Shown one piece after another: positions 34,946-46,566 of a DNA stretch of 64,000 nt. The stretch is from Gentiana macrophylla (Eukaryota; Streptophyta; Magnoliopsida; Gentianales; Gentianaceae): NCBI GenBank assembly GCA_026214975.1, contig CM047805.1, positions 186,807,333 through 186,871,332 of the forward strand, read 5' to 3'. How positions within the stretch are numbered: the stretch's first letter is position 1; each line of letters begins with the position of its first letter. Under the pieces are notes generated by a model. The model saw only the letters and a list, made by a program, of their open reading frames with translations, was not told where the DNA came from and did not search any database. A program made the position numbers and the translations under genes.

Positions 34946-35039
34946 GTTATGCAAGCATTGTGATGAGCGGTGGTATATGTTTCCATGTGAGATCCATACC
35001 AATACCAAACAGCGAGTTTGAATTTCCGTTAAAGTGTTA

Positions 35040-35690
35040 GTGACATCGACATCCATTTGATAGAACAACAAATCATTTAGTTTCATCCAAATATACCATG
35101 CGGTAATGTTTTTTTTTGCATCCTAAATCCAAGTGACAATGACTTTTTGTAAAGTGGGTGGAATTATAACGTAACTCTTCCCAGCATCCTGGCATGCGGC
35201 CATTAATCTTACACCAAACAAAAACCAATCTCTCCAGATGATAGAAGAGCATGAACAAGTGAGTAAAATGTGAGAGCTATATATACTCCTAAACCAATAA
35301 TAATAACTTGTTTGAGACGAGCCACATAAAAAATTGTCGACAAAGATAAAGTCTAAACATGAGCATCTCAAGAACTTGTATCAATATGGACATGATATAA
35401 ACGAGAATACAAGTCATCCACTTCTCCTAACTCGGTCCCTTTCCCCTTAACTCCCTCAGCTTACCCACTCGGCCACTCACACTTCCATCTCCAAATGCCT
35501 CCCTCAAAACAACCTAGCTATATCTCTCATCCAATCATCTTTGTTAGAAGATAATCTATACAATTTACAATCTAGGAAAAATATCTCTAAGACATCATTC
35601 CAACCCAATTATATATCCCCCTAAAATTTAGTACCATCCCCAATATTCCTCACCTTTTTCATGTCAGAAGAGAATAATGGAATCCCAATT
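35040..35690 (-). pseudogene. LINE (L1-type) ORF2 C-terminal fragment
   Basis: Minus-strand translation, with many stops and frame changes, recalls the end of plant L1-type ORF2. It includes VRNIGDGTKF near 35640 and LRDIFPRL near 35600. The zinc-knuckle region reads SHILLTCSCSSIIWRDWFLF (near 35240-35300). These match the family patterns 'VGNG..T.FW', 'FPRLY' and 'SH.LF.C..S..IW'. The reverse transcriptase core is absent. Nothing here is functional. Confidence 0.6.
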
Positions 35691-35744
35691 TCCTCAATAA
35701 AATCTCTTGCTCTCCTACCTTACTTTTAATAATTAAGCCTACTA

Positions 35745-35971
35745 ATCTCCTGGATATGGCCTAGCGGTAAGGGGTAGAATGTGGTATATATAGTGCCAGC
35801 TGGACCGAAAGCCGGAGTGTGGGGGTTCGAATCCCGTAAAGGTCCGGCCCCTTTCGGTAAGCGGAAAAACAAAGAGCTCTATATCGTGACTACTTGGCCC
35901 CTCGATTAACTCTCTCTCGCACACTGTGGGATCGGGACGACGAGAGACCTTCCGGTTAGCAGGTCTAACCG

Positions 35972-36000
<29 letters not shown>
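35745..36000 (+). mobile_element. tRNA-derived SINE with poly(T) end and 20-bp TSD
   Basis: The head carries a Pol III A box (TGGCCTAGCGGTAAGG, near 35757) and B box (GGTTCGAATCC, near 35825) at near tRNA spacing. The body ends GGTTAGCAGGTCTAACCGC followed by about 30 T. TTTAATAATTAAGCCTACTA is present on both sides (35725-35744 and 36001-36020). The intact duplication implies a recent insertion. The poly(T) end and overall look recall the plant Au SINE group, a recollection I cannot check here. Confidence 0.9.
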
Positions 36001-36007
<7 letters not shown>

Positions 36008-36045
36008 ATTAAGCCTACTACTACTTCCCAGTTCCCACGCCAAAC

Positions 36046-36325
36046 TCCCCCTTTATTTTATTGTTTGAGAATTTGAATCAAAGAAAGCTAATATAACTAT
36101 ATGTCAATTAACCATCGAAAGGAGAGTAATAGAACATTCCTCTTCATTTTTGAAACGCCAACATCACTTTCCCAACAATGCCAAGTTTTGATCTCCAAGC
36201 TCCCCAAAGCCCCAAGCCCCCTTTATTTTTATTTTTTTTTATTATTTTGTTTGAGAATTTTATTCCAAAGAGAGTACTAGAACTATATGTTAATTAATTA
36301 ACCATCGAAACAAGAGTAATAAAAC
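36046..36325. repeat. Diverged tandem duplication, ~171-bp period
   Basis: CCCCCTTTATTTT...GTTTGAGAATTT...ATTAACCATCGAAA...GAGTAATA from 36046 recurs from 36217 in the same order. Confidence 0.7.
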
Positions 36326-36400
36326 TTTATATAACGAAGAGAAAAAAGAAAACAACTTCTTTGTTTGACAAAATAAATAAATAAAATGATGATGTATAAC

Positions 36401-36426
36401 AACAACAACAACAACAACAACAACAA
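36401..36426. repeat. (CAA)n microsatellite
   Basis: About eight CAA units. Confidence 0.85.
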
Positions 36427-36557
36427 GGATAAACATCAATGTAAATTATGTTGTGAGATAAACCCGGCCAACAAATAACTTGATTGATAACAAATTATTT
36501 TAAATGAAAAAAAAAAAAAAAAAAAAACACAGACAGCTAGTTATAATTCTTTCGTCA

Positions 36558-36812
36558 TTAATGGGCATGATCCATATTATTATTACTCAAAGAAGATTCA
36601 TGACCGTGAAACAAATAATTAGTCAATTGTTTAACCCTTAAACAAATATTAGACCAGCAATAATCAAAAACAGCATAACATCCAGTTTTGTCTCCAGAAT
36701 CTTGCTGGTGATTACGAACGATATCCACCTTCCAGTAAAAGCTTGATTCCTCAACCATCTCTCGTTTTTTCGTGATTGCTCTTTCCATTATCACCGGCCG
36801 TTTCTTTGGCAC
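36558..36812 (-). CDS. Small hypothetical protein, 84 aa
   Basis: An open frame from an ATG, not overlapping a recognised element. The product is basic at the N-terminus (MPKKRPVIMERAITKKREM), with a central segment of cysteines and tryptophan (CYAVFDYCWSNICLRVKQL) and a polar histidine-rich end. No signal peptide or membrane segment is evident. Its composition is more protein-like than other short frames nearby, but I recognise no family. It could be a terminal exon of a larger gene or chance. Confidence 0.35.
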   Translation of the reverse strand: MPKKRPVIMERAITKKREMVEESSFYWKVDIVRNHQQDSGDKTGCYAVFDYCWSNICLRVKQLTNYLFHGHESSLSNNNMDHAH

Positions 36813-37538
36813 CGCGCATTATATCCTTCAATTTTATCAGCTTCATCTACTTAATTATAATCAAATAAATAAGAGAACAAAAAATTAATTAGCCTTTAAT
36901 TAAATTGTGACTTCATTCATGGGAGTTTCAGCTACTTAATCAAAACAATTAGTAGTGAAAAAAAAAGAAGAAACAAACCTGCCTTTGTTTTAGCTACTTA
37001 ACCAAAATAATTAGGAGTGAAAATGAGAGACAAACTTTGCCTCTTTATATTGCGACTTCATGGCTGGAAAATTGTAGAGGGGATTAATTACTAGAAAGAA
37101 AACAGTTATACACACTAATATTATGATTCTGTACGAATAGGAATATGGATATTCATTAATTGTTAGATTTTGTCTAACAATCATCTTTGGATTCGAATCC
37201 GTAATACTTTATTTACTAACAGAAATATTAACGTTCATCTTTTGTCATTTTTGTCAGCATGTGCTGTTAACGAGCCGAATTGAGTATCACTTATTCAAAT
37301 TTGATTCTTTTAGGTCACGAGTTTATTCATGTTCATTTGTTTCATAAATGAACCAAAAAGTTGTGTTTAAACTTGGATTGTTAAGGTCATGAGCTTGTTC
37401 GCGAACGTTTGTTTAATAAACGAATAAAAAATATGTTCAAACTCAGCTCATTTCTAAAGGATATTTGTTCGAGTTCGTGTTCGGGTTTGGCTTGCTTCAC
37501 GTATTTTGCCTCTTAGCTCGAGTTTCAATCGTTAAGGT

Positions 37539-38009
37539 CAGGGCCGGCCCCGTGGGTTCGGGGCTCTAGGCCAATTTTACATCAATTAAGCCCTTTTAAT
37601 TTTGAATACAATTTTTCTTTTTTGAAAATTTATGAAAATGATGTAAAAAAATAATACATTCATTAGAAATTTACAAAGAATCATGACAGTGGAGTACACT
37701 TTTCTTTTGTTAGCATACATTATTTTATTTTTTTTATTTTATTTCAATATTAATTTATTATTCAAAGTCGAACTAAAATGGTGAAATACAATTTTTTTTT
37801 AAATATATAGTATAGAGGTTGATTAGACCAACAAAAAAACTCACTGTAAAGCAGAGTAAAAAAATCGTTAAGGTTATCATTTGTATTAAATCTGCCCCTT
37901 TTGTAAAATTTAAATGTTGATAAAATATGGAATTGGGGGCCTGAAATTCAAGATATTTTGGAGGGCCTTAGGCTCAGGCCTCTTGGGTCTGTGCTCAAGG
38001 CCGGCCCTG
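37539..38009. mobile_element. hAT-type MITE, 471 bp, with 8-bp TSD
   Basis: Starts CAGGGCCGGCCCCGTGGG and ends CAAGGCCGGCCCTG. GTTAAGGT lies exactly at both edges (37531-37538, 38010-38017). The interior is AT-rich and non-coding. The ends match those of the 308-bp element at 8130-8437. Confidence 0.9.
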
Positions 38010-38017
38010 GTTAAGGT

Positions 38018-39053
38018 ATAAAAAATTCAGACCAAATGAATAAATAACACAGTACAAAATATTATTCAAACATTATAGACTTATAGTAACAAAAATATTA
38101 GGACAACTCTGTGAATATCCTATAAAATTAATCTAGAATATCTAATTAGACTAATAGATGACTTATCATTTTATGAGTTAGGGTTAGGTTGTACATGATT
38201 CATCTATATAAACAGGTTCGCGAACATAATCGAACGTTCGCGAGTAAGTTCGTGTTCGTTCGTTTAGGAAACGAGTTTATAATATTGTTCAAGTTTGGTT
38301 CGTTAAACTAAATAACAAACGATCATAGTTACTAACGAATTGAACACGAATTTATTCGTGACTATGTTCGTTTAACAGCACTAAGCATGCAAGGAAAATT
38401 CTTGAACATTGTTTTTTTTTATAATAAATGTCCTTCCACTTTTCAAGTTTATTAATTAAGTGGTTAGTACCCAAAATAAATTATAAATTAGTCGCCATTA
38501 AATTGAAAAAGGAGTATTTACCAACAGAATCTACAATTTATAAAACCTAAGTAGTACTATTATATTTAGAAATTATTATGATTTTTTCTTGTTGTAAAAG
38601 TATATATGTTTCTTGACCCGAATTAACGTAATTAAATCCGAATCCAAACCATTTGTCCACGACTTGAAATAAAAATCTTGAATCACAAAGCCTCGTAGCT
38701 GGAGATCAAATGCTAAATAATAATAAGAAAAGCGATTATTCAAGCCACATACCCACAATATATCACAAGAAATAGAAACACTAAGCTAGGGTCTACGTCC
38801 AATTATTACATAAAATCTCATATAAGATTTATAAATAAATAAATAGCATATCAATAATCATCCATAAAATAATAGTGACATATTTCCACAAGGCCTCCAC
38901 GGCGTAGAGTATAATATTGTATTGTTTTACTGAATAAAAGTCCTGATATTTATAATTGATCTTTTTATTTGTTTAATATTATAATTTCAATGAACACAAC
39001 CAAAAAAATCTCAAAAAACTCATTATGCGACCATAATACTAAATATATAAGAG
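38018..39053. other. Intergenic, no gene seen
   Basis: AT-rich DNA with GTTCGCGAAC-like words (near 38215-38250) and no supported features. Confidence 0.5.
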
Positions 39054-39058
39054 CTATG

Positions 39059-39807
39059 TGTTGGTGATTATATCACCAATGTGATTTAGTGTAATTGGAT
39101 TTAGTTTGAGGTTTGGTAAGCTTGAAACAATCGATATGAGTTAGGAGATGCGGGGTGCATGCTTATAATTGATATTTACAAGCTTATGGAAGTGTTAGAT
39201 CAAGTGTTGAACCAAAACTGGATACTGCTGCGTATCCGTACGGATAGATTGAACTATCCGTATGGATGAAGCCTGTTAAATTGAAATCGGATACTGTAAT
39301 ATATCCGTACGGATAGGGTATTTTATCCGTACGGATGAGTTACAGGATGCAAAACTGAATTTTGGTTTCCAGCAGTTTTTTGGTGTCCCTTCGGTTTTAA
39401 CTGATGTCCATTCGGTATGAAGACATTTCTTAACTGTTTTTGAAGGGTTATATTGTGTTTTTCATGTAGAATAACACATTATATAAGTACATAACACTTG
39501 AAATATTTGAAGAGAAGAGATCAACACTTTAAAAAGATTTATTCATTTTCTTTGAATACTATCTTGAAACCTCAAGTTCTACACACAAATAAACAAAACT
39601 CTTATAGCTATCTTTCTATCTAATTGCCAAGATAGAAAGGGACGTAGTTTTATCCCGTGAATACATTCGTGATTTACCCGGAGGCAATCTTAGGGGACGA
39701 ATAGTTTTCGCAGAAAGAGCCTCCGCCGACTCTGCGTTTATATATTAAGTTCTCTTTTATTTGTTGTTTTGATACCATTGTTCTAATTACCTACAAACTC
39801 CCCAACA
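39059..39807 (+). repeat. Copia-3 5' LTR
   Basis: Starts TGTTGGTGATTATATCACCA, itself containing the palindrome TGGTGATTATATCACCA, and ends CTCCCCAACA. A TATATAAG box lies at 39480-39487. The palindrome ATCCGTACGGAT occurs near 39233, 39305 and 39328, with a variant near 39263. Confidence 0.95.
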
Positions 39808-39823
39808 ATCTGCGAAAACTATT
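39808..39823 (+). other. Copia-3 primer-binding region, self-complementary to LTR
   Basis: Directly after the LTR the sequence reads ATCTGCGAAAACTATT. Its last 15 bases are the exact reverse complement of AATAGTTTTCGCAGA at 39700-39714 within the same LTR. It does not resemble the tRNA-Met site. Confidence 0.7.
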
Positions 39824-39835
39824 GTTGTTTGAACA

Positions 39836-40700
39836 ATGTCGAGTATCAAGGAGATGACTTCTAATTTCAGCAAGTTGGAACAATTCAATGGTAAGGATTT
39901 CCGAAGGTGGCAAAAGAAAATGCATTTCCTTTTGACTGCATTGAAGGTTGTGTACGTGTTGAGTACGCCATGCCCTCAGATTGATGATAACAACACCATG
40001 GAAGAGTCAAGGAAGAAAAGTAAGTGGGAAAATGACGACTATATATGCCGTGGTCACATCCTTAACGGTATGTCTAATAGTCTTTTTGATACTTACCTTG
40101 AAATTGGGACGTCTAAGGAGTTGTGGGATACTTTGGAGGCAAAATATGTAAGTGAGGACGCGTCTAGTAAGAAGTTTCTTGTTGGTAATTTTATGAAGTA
40201 TGTGATGGTAGATAATCGTCCGGTTATGGATCAATACCATGAGTTGTTGCGTTTGTTTGGTCAGTTTTCAATGCATAAGATGGCTATGGATGAATCCATA
40301 TGTGTGTCTAGTATTATTGAAAAGTTGCCTCCCTCTTGGAGGGATTTTAAAACTCTTTGAAACATAAAAGGAAGAACTCTCTTTAATTGAACTTGGTAGT
40401 CATCTAAGGATAGAAGAGAGTTTGCATTCACAAGAAAGTGGTAAAATTGTTGTGGGTTGCGGTAAGAACATTGCAGATGGTTCAACTTCAATCAATATGG
40501 TTGAAGTTGGAGAAACTTCTAAAAAGAATAACAACAAGAGAAAGTTTGATTCTTCCAACAACAAAAACAAGGCAAAGTTCAACAAGAAGCCAAAAGGCAC
40601 TTGTTGGCATTACTGTAAAGAAGGCCATTTTCAGGGCGGATTGTTTTGCTAGAAAGCACAACAATGGTATGGTAAAGGTAAAGGTCCGTGAATGGGGCTA
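39836..40700 (+). pseudogene. Copia-3 gag remnant
   Basis: Gag begins MSSIKEMTSNFSKLEQFNG and is open for 174 codons through the UBN2-type domain (LWDTLEAKYVSED). A stop follows at 40358-40360, after which the gag text continues in another frame (SLHSQESGKIVVG...). The zinc knuckle near 40598 reads CWHYCKEGHFQGG: spacing and a cysteine are disturbed, and the frame shifts again before the protease. Confidence 0.88.
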
Positions 40701-40728
40701 AAGACCGGATCCACCTAAACATCAAGGT

Positions 40729-41990
40729 ATGAATGTTTATAATTGTGGTGTTAATTCGGATATGAATTATGTACCACTGATTTCCGAAGCATGTTTTTTG
40801 CAGGATGATGATGTTAGTTGGTGGATAGACTCGGGAGCGACTAGACATGTATGCAAGGATAGATCCTGGTTTTTGAAGTATGAAAAAGTTGAAGATGGAT
40901 CCATTGTGCATATGGGCAACGAGTCTAAAGCCATTGTTGTTGGAAGAGGAATTGTAAATTTGCAATTTAGTTCTGGAAAATTTGTAACTTTAAACAATGT
41001 TTTACATGCACCTTTGATCCGGAAAAACTTAGTTTCCGGTAGTATTTTATGTAAAGAGGGCTATAAACAAGTATATGAGTCTTCTCGTTATGTATTGACT
41101 AAACATGGTGTATTTGTAGGATTTGGTTATCTTAACAATGGTATGTTTATGCTTAATATTGTTAGTAATGGTTTGTATGAAAATGCTGCTATGAATGTTA
41201 TGACTGTTAATGTTGATGATTCATACTTGTGGCATGCAAGATTAGGTCATGTGCATTTTAGAAGAATGTTGCAAATGTCTGAAAATGACTTAATTCCTGT
41301 TTGTAGTACAACTATGAATAAGTGTATTACTTGTAACTTAACTAAAATTGTAAGACAACATTTTAAAGGTGTTGAAAGGTCGTCTACAATTTTGAAACTT
41401 ATTCATAGTGATCTATGTGAATTTTGTTCTTCTCCATCTTTTGGAAACAAAAAGTATGTTGTCACATTCATTGATGATTGCTCTCGTTTTTGCTATGTTT
41501 ACTTGCTTTATACTAAAGACGAGGCAATGGAAAAATTTAGAGTGTTTAAAAACGAAGTGGAATTGCAACTTGAAACTAAAATAAAGAAACTTCGTACGGA
41601 TAGAGGTGGAGAATACTTTGATCCACCATACTTTGAATCTTGTGGGATTATACATGAAAGAACTTCACCTTATACACCACAACAAAATGGCATAAATTGA
41701 AAGAAAGAATCGTACTCTAAAAGATATGGTGAATACTATGCTTTCTTACTCGGGATTGAGTGAGGATTTTGGGAGAAGCTATGTTAATGACTTTGTTATT
41801 TATTGAATAGATTCTAATAAAAAGAGTCATATTACCCCATATGAGCTTTGGTATAAAAAGAAGCCAAACTTGCATTATTTGCGTGTTTGGGGATGTAGAA
41901 GCGATCAGAAGACTACCCAATCCCAAGATTAAAACCTTGGGGTAAAGAGGCATTGATTGCATATTTATTGGATATGCTTTGCATTTCAAG
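40729..41990 (+). pseudogene. Copia-3 protease / integrase remnant
   Basis: Open from 40729 for 323 codons. The protease active site is intact (WWIDSGATRHVC). The integrase zinc region (WHARLGHVHF...CITCNL) and the catalytic residues in HSDLCE and TDRGGEY follow. A frameshift and stop at 41698-41700 occur just before the third catalytic position (text ERKNRT-like continues out of frame). The integrase C-terminal part is scattered over several frames up to about 42000. Confidence 0.9.
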
Positions 41991-42018
41991 GCATATAGGT
42001 TCTATGTTATAGAACCAA

Positions 42019-43820
42019 ATGATTGATTATGCGGTTCATTCCGTAATTGAATCAAGGATTGCTCTCTTTGATGAAAGTCGGTTTTCTTCTATATCAAGGC
42101 CTAGAGATGTTGTTCCTGTGAACATTGGATTTAAAGAAAGTTGTGGTGGTGTAGAGTCACAAGATGAGCCTTTAGTGCTTCAAGAAGCAAAAAAGGCAAG
42201 GAAAGAAAATCTTTTGGTCCCGATTTCCAAACATATTTGGTGGAGGGTACAAGAGATGAAGTAGGATTTCAATATGCATATTGTTATCATATTGATGATG
42301 ATCCTAGAACTTATAAAGAGGCTATGGAGTCTCGGGATGTTGCCTTTTGGAAGGAAGCCATTAATGATGAGATGGATTCCATTTTAGGCAATGATACGTG
42401 GATATTGACGGATCTTCCACGTGGGTGTAAACCATTGGGTTGCAAATGGATCTTCAAAAGAAAAATGAAAATTGATGGATCCGTTGAAAGGTATAAAGCC
42501 CGGTTGGTAATACAAGGCTTTAGACAAAAAGAAGGCATTGATTATTTCGATACATATGCCCCGGTTGCTAGAATCTCCACTATTAGATTGTTGATTGCCT
42601 TGGTAGCCATTAACAATCTTGTTATCCATCAAATGGATGTTAAAACAGCCTTCTTGAATGAGGATTTGGATGAGGAAATTTATATGAAACAACCGGAGGA
42701 TTTTGTGATACCCGGAAATGAGCATAAAGTATGTAAGCTTGTTAAATCATTGTATGGGCTGAAACAAGCTCCCAAACAATGGCATAATAAGTTTGATGAG
42801 GTTGTATTGTCTAATGGTTTTAAGCTTAACCAAATGGACAAGTGTTTGTATAGCAAATTTGATGAAACCGGAAATGGTGTAATCATTTGCCTATATGTTG
42901 ATGACATGTTGATCTTTGGTACAAACCAAGATCAAGTTGACCATTGTAAATCATTTTTGTCATCAAGTTTTTCTATGAAAGATATGGGGGAGGCGGATGT
43001 TATCCTTGGAATAAAAATCATAAGGAATGACAAAGGGATTACTTTGACACAACCTCACTATATCGAGAAAATGTTGAAGAAATTCAATTGTGAAAATTTG
43101 CTCCGGCAAGAACTCCCATGGATCCTCATGAGAAATTTGAGTTGAATTCGGGTAATCCGAGTCTCAACTTGAATATGCTCGAAAGTTATAGGATGTTTGA
43201 TGTATGCAATGACTAGCACACGTCGGACATTGCATATGCGGTTGGAAAACTTAGTAAATATACTAGTAATCCAAGCAGTGTTCATTGGCATGCGGTGACA
43301 CGTGTGTTAAGGTATCTAAGTTTACCAAAAATTTTGGTTTAACTTATGTTGGACATCCTTCGGTTATAGAAGGCTACTCGGATGCTAGTTGGATATCAAA
43401 TGAAAATCATTCTTCTACGAGTGGTTGGGTGTTTCTACTTGGAGGTGGTGCCATTTCATGGGCTTCCAAGAAGCAAACATGTAATGCAAACTCAACAATG
43501 GAATCGGAGTTTATTGCCTTGGCGCCGGTTTAGAGGCGGAATGGCTTAAACATCCGATTTACTTAGATTCCATTGTGGCCAAACCGATATCACCAATTTC
43601 TATCAATTGTGATAGTGAAAATACATTGGCTAAATGCTATAGCCAAGTGTACAACGGAAAGTCGCGACATATTGGAGTTAGGCATAGCTCGATTCGTGAG
43701 TTGATCACTCACGGGTGATATCGATTGCTTTTGTGAGACCTCAAAAGAATTTAGCCGATCATTTGACCAAGGCATTGGCGAAGGACTTGTTCATCAAGTC
43801 GGTTGTCGGACGGGTCTACA
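42019..43820 (+). pseudogene. Copia-3 reverse transcriptase / RNase H remnant
   Basis: A 302-codon open stretch (42237-43145) contains an almost complete RVT_2 domain: WKEAINDEMDSI, YKARLVIQGFRQKEGIDY, HQMDVKTAFLNEDLDEEIYM, YGLKQAPKQW and the catalytic YVDDMLIFG. A frameshift follows. RNase H text [19 protein letters not shown] is at 43285-43533 and its tail (CDSENTLAKCYS...SRHIGVRH) near 43605-43690, again out of frame. Confidence 0.9.
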
Positions 43821-44337
43821 ACCCATTGAAACTTTTGCGTTAGGATACCCAATTCCCCCTTAATATGACATTAGGGGCTGAATCCAATGTGGGAGGCCTA
43901 ATGACTTAATTTTGGCACATATATTTTGTCCCGAAGGTTTGTGCTTGACTGCATGTGAGGTTGATAATATATCTTAATAAGTCTTATGAAAAAGTGTTGT
44001 TGCAGGTACACGATTGATAAGACTCACCTATATGAGTATGAAGTTTGGCCGCTTCAATAAAGTTAGGGTTGGCTTTCTACATGCTCATGAATTGATATGG
44101 ACACGAGGCCTGGATAAAGAGTGTCAAGCAAGATATTGGAGTTGTCTTTTGATTCATTTGTGTATTATCTTTGAAGTATTCAAATGTGTAAAGGGGTTCA
44201 ATGCTTAGTCACACCCCAATACTCGAATATTTTGGAATGTATAATATACTAGATGGTAATTCAATCTGCGTGACATTATCATTGAAAGATGAATTGTTGT
44301 GTGTTGATAAGTTTTAACTAAATCAAGGGTTACACTA

Positions 44338-44350
44338 AATGGGGGAGGAT
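44338..44350 (+). other. Copia-3 polypurine tract
   Basis: AATGGGGGAGGAT directly before the 3' LTR. Confidence 0.8.
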
Positions 44351-45102
44351 TGTTGGTGATTATATCACCAATTTGATTTAGTGTAATTGGATTTAGTTTG
44401 AGGTTTGGTAAGCTTGAAACAATCGATATGAGTTAGGAGATGCGGGGTGCATGCTTATAATTGATATTTACAAGCTTATGGAAGTGTTAGATCAAGTGTT
44501 GAACCAAAATCTGATATCGTTGCAGTATCCGCACGGATAGATTGAACTATCGTGCACGGGTGAAGCCTGTTAAATTGAAATCGGATATCGTAATATATCC
44601 GCACGGATAGGTATTTTATCCGCACGGATGAGTTCTGAGGATGCAAAATCGAATTTTGGTTTCAATAGCTTTTTGGTGTCCCTTCGGTTTTAACTGATGT
44701 CCATTCGGTATGAAGACATTTCTTAATTGTTTTTGAAGGGTTATATTGTGTTTTTCATGTAGAATAACACATTATATAAGTACATAACACTTGAAATATT
44801 TGAAGAGAAGAGATCAACACTTTAAAAAGATTTATTCATTTTCTTTGAATACTATCTTGAAACCTCAAGTTCTACACACAAATAAACAAAACTCTTATAG
44901 CTATCTTTCTATCTAATTTCCAAGATAGAAAGGGACGTAGTTTTATCCCGTGAATACATTCGTGATTTACCCGGAGGCAATCTTAGGGGACGAATAGTTT
45001 TCGCAGGAAAGAGCCTCTGCTCGACTCTGCGTTTATATATTAAGTTCTCTTTTATTTGTTGTTTTGATAGAATTGTTCTAATTACCTACAAACTCCCCAA
45101 CA
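44351..45102 (+). repeat. Copia-3 3' LTR
   Basis: Matches the 5' LTR closely over most of its length, but a block near 44508-44660 differs at many positions. Confidence 0.95.
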
Positions 45103-45107
45103 CTATG

Positions 45108-46440
45108 TATGGGGTGGTTAGTTTATGGTGATACTTCTAGAATAAGGTGAAACTGGCTGAAGATTTTACACTTAAACTACCATTAGTGTCCCAAAACAAT
45201 TAAACTATAATTGCCTAATTTCGGTCGTCATTGTTGATTTCTTAGGAACTGCTCCAGTACCAATGGCAAATAGCTCTGGTTGGTTTCTTAGTTCTTACCG
45301 CTTGTTCGATCATCCACTTATAGCATTCGAGGGGCAATATCCGTGGCCCATTCCTTGCCTAATACCAGATGTTCCTTCCATTTTTGTTGTTACATGGGGA
45401 ATCTCTGTGTTTTTCTAGATTAGCATGTTTTCCTCTTGCTCATCTTCTCTGTTGGTAACGTGCACGTGAACATGCTCTTGAATGTTGCCCGTAAGTTTTC
45501 CATGGGTTTCCTGGACGGATTGAATCATCATTAACAACCTTACGAGTTTTGTCCTTCGGTGGCATATATGGTTGTAACTTTAAGCGTTTCAGGCCCTCTT
45601 TCTAAAATCAATTGATAATGCCTGAAATCGTCCAAGGATGATCATATCTAATTGTAGAAGCTGCAGTGTGAGCCGTGAAAGGATGATCAATGGCCTAAAA
45701 TGATGAATGAACCTGTAAAACGAACAAGTCATTGGAGATCCCGAGTTCTATCTTGAGAAAATCCTCCGACGCCAAGTCCGTGATTTGTGATGAGGAGTAT
45801 TTCAAGTATTTGACTCGGTATGGTGGCTAAAAGTACATAGAATAACATACCACGCATAAAAGGGAGATGGTTCTCTTATGTAATGTATCTTGGTGGAGTT
45901 AAGGGTCCAACCAGTGATGATGGCGTGAATGAGTAATTTGCCAGGATGATGGTGGGTTGATGCCTAATGCATGTGGGGCAAGAGGTTGCTTGCAAAGAGA
46001 GAGGGCGACTGCGTCATGCTTGCGATGAGAGTATAGAGAACGACATGTGGCGGATATTCCGCCTGGAGGATTCTTAATGCCGTCGCCGAAGCCTTTGGCG
46101 GTCGTAAGTAAGGAGTATAGGGAACGACATGTGGCGGATATTCCGCTGGAGGATTCTTAATGCCGTGCTGATGCCGGACCGGTTTAAGCATCGATGCCGA
46201 GCTCTGGATACTTAGACAATAATAAGGGCTCTTGACGATGACAGATCTGCTCGGACCCTACTCGAAGGTGGGCCTATGCTCGCAGTCTAGTCTGATTAGT
46301 GTCACGTGTACGATAACCGTTCTGGCCCATGTCAAGAGACTTTCTTCTTCAGGTTTGACGTTTGTTGTATCGAAATGCATAAATGAAAATTACTTTTTTT
46401 TTTTCTATTGTGGGTTTGTCTTTTTTTTTATTTATATAAT
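45108..46440. other. Possible old retroelement leader, no coding
   Basis: No credible protein. Text near 45770-45850 (AAATCCTCCGACGCCAAGTC and following) resembles leader or LTR sequence of large plant retroelements. Boundaries were not found. Confidence 0.3.
46029..46167. repeat. Tandem duplication, 84-bp period
   Basis: GAGTATAG.GAACGACATG through GGAGGATTCTTAATGCCGT at 46029-46083 recurs at 46113-46166 with one substitution and one missing base. Confidence 0.85.
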
Positions 46441-46448
46441 TAGGTTAT

Positions 46449-46495
46449 GATATACAACAATTTTCTTTTTTGAGAAACGATATACAACATTTTTC
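46449..46495 (-). repeat. Short T-headed insertion with 17-bp direct repeats
   Basis: GATATACAACAATTTTC (46449-46465) recurs at 46479-46495 with one mismatch. The insert is TTTTTTGAGAAAC. Confidence 0.65.
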
Positions 46496-46566
46496 AGATA
46501 ATCAAAATCAGGAATTATCTTTTATATTTATATAATACAATAACATTTTTCAGGCAATGAAAATTG

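Larger units (their letters stand above)
39059..45102 (+). mobile_element. Copia-3, complete but broken Ty1/Copia element
   Basis: A 6044-bp element with 749- and 752-bp LTRs (TG...CA) and a perfect 5-bp duplication CTATG (39054-39058, 45103-45107). Gag, protease, integrase, reverse transcriptase and RNase H lie in Copia order on the plus strand. It is more intact than the other two: pol is readable in a few long pieces, but frameshifts remain. About 500 bp between RNase H and the 3' LTR is non-coding. Confidence 0.95.

Noticed and set aside
35757..35835. A tRNA gene
   Set aside because: The A and B boxes are present, but the region does not fold as a full cloverleaf with proper length, and it is part of a SINE with a T-tail and target duplications.
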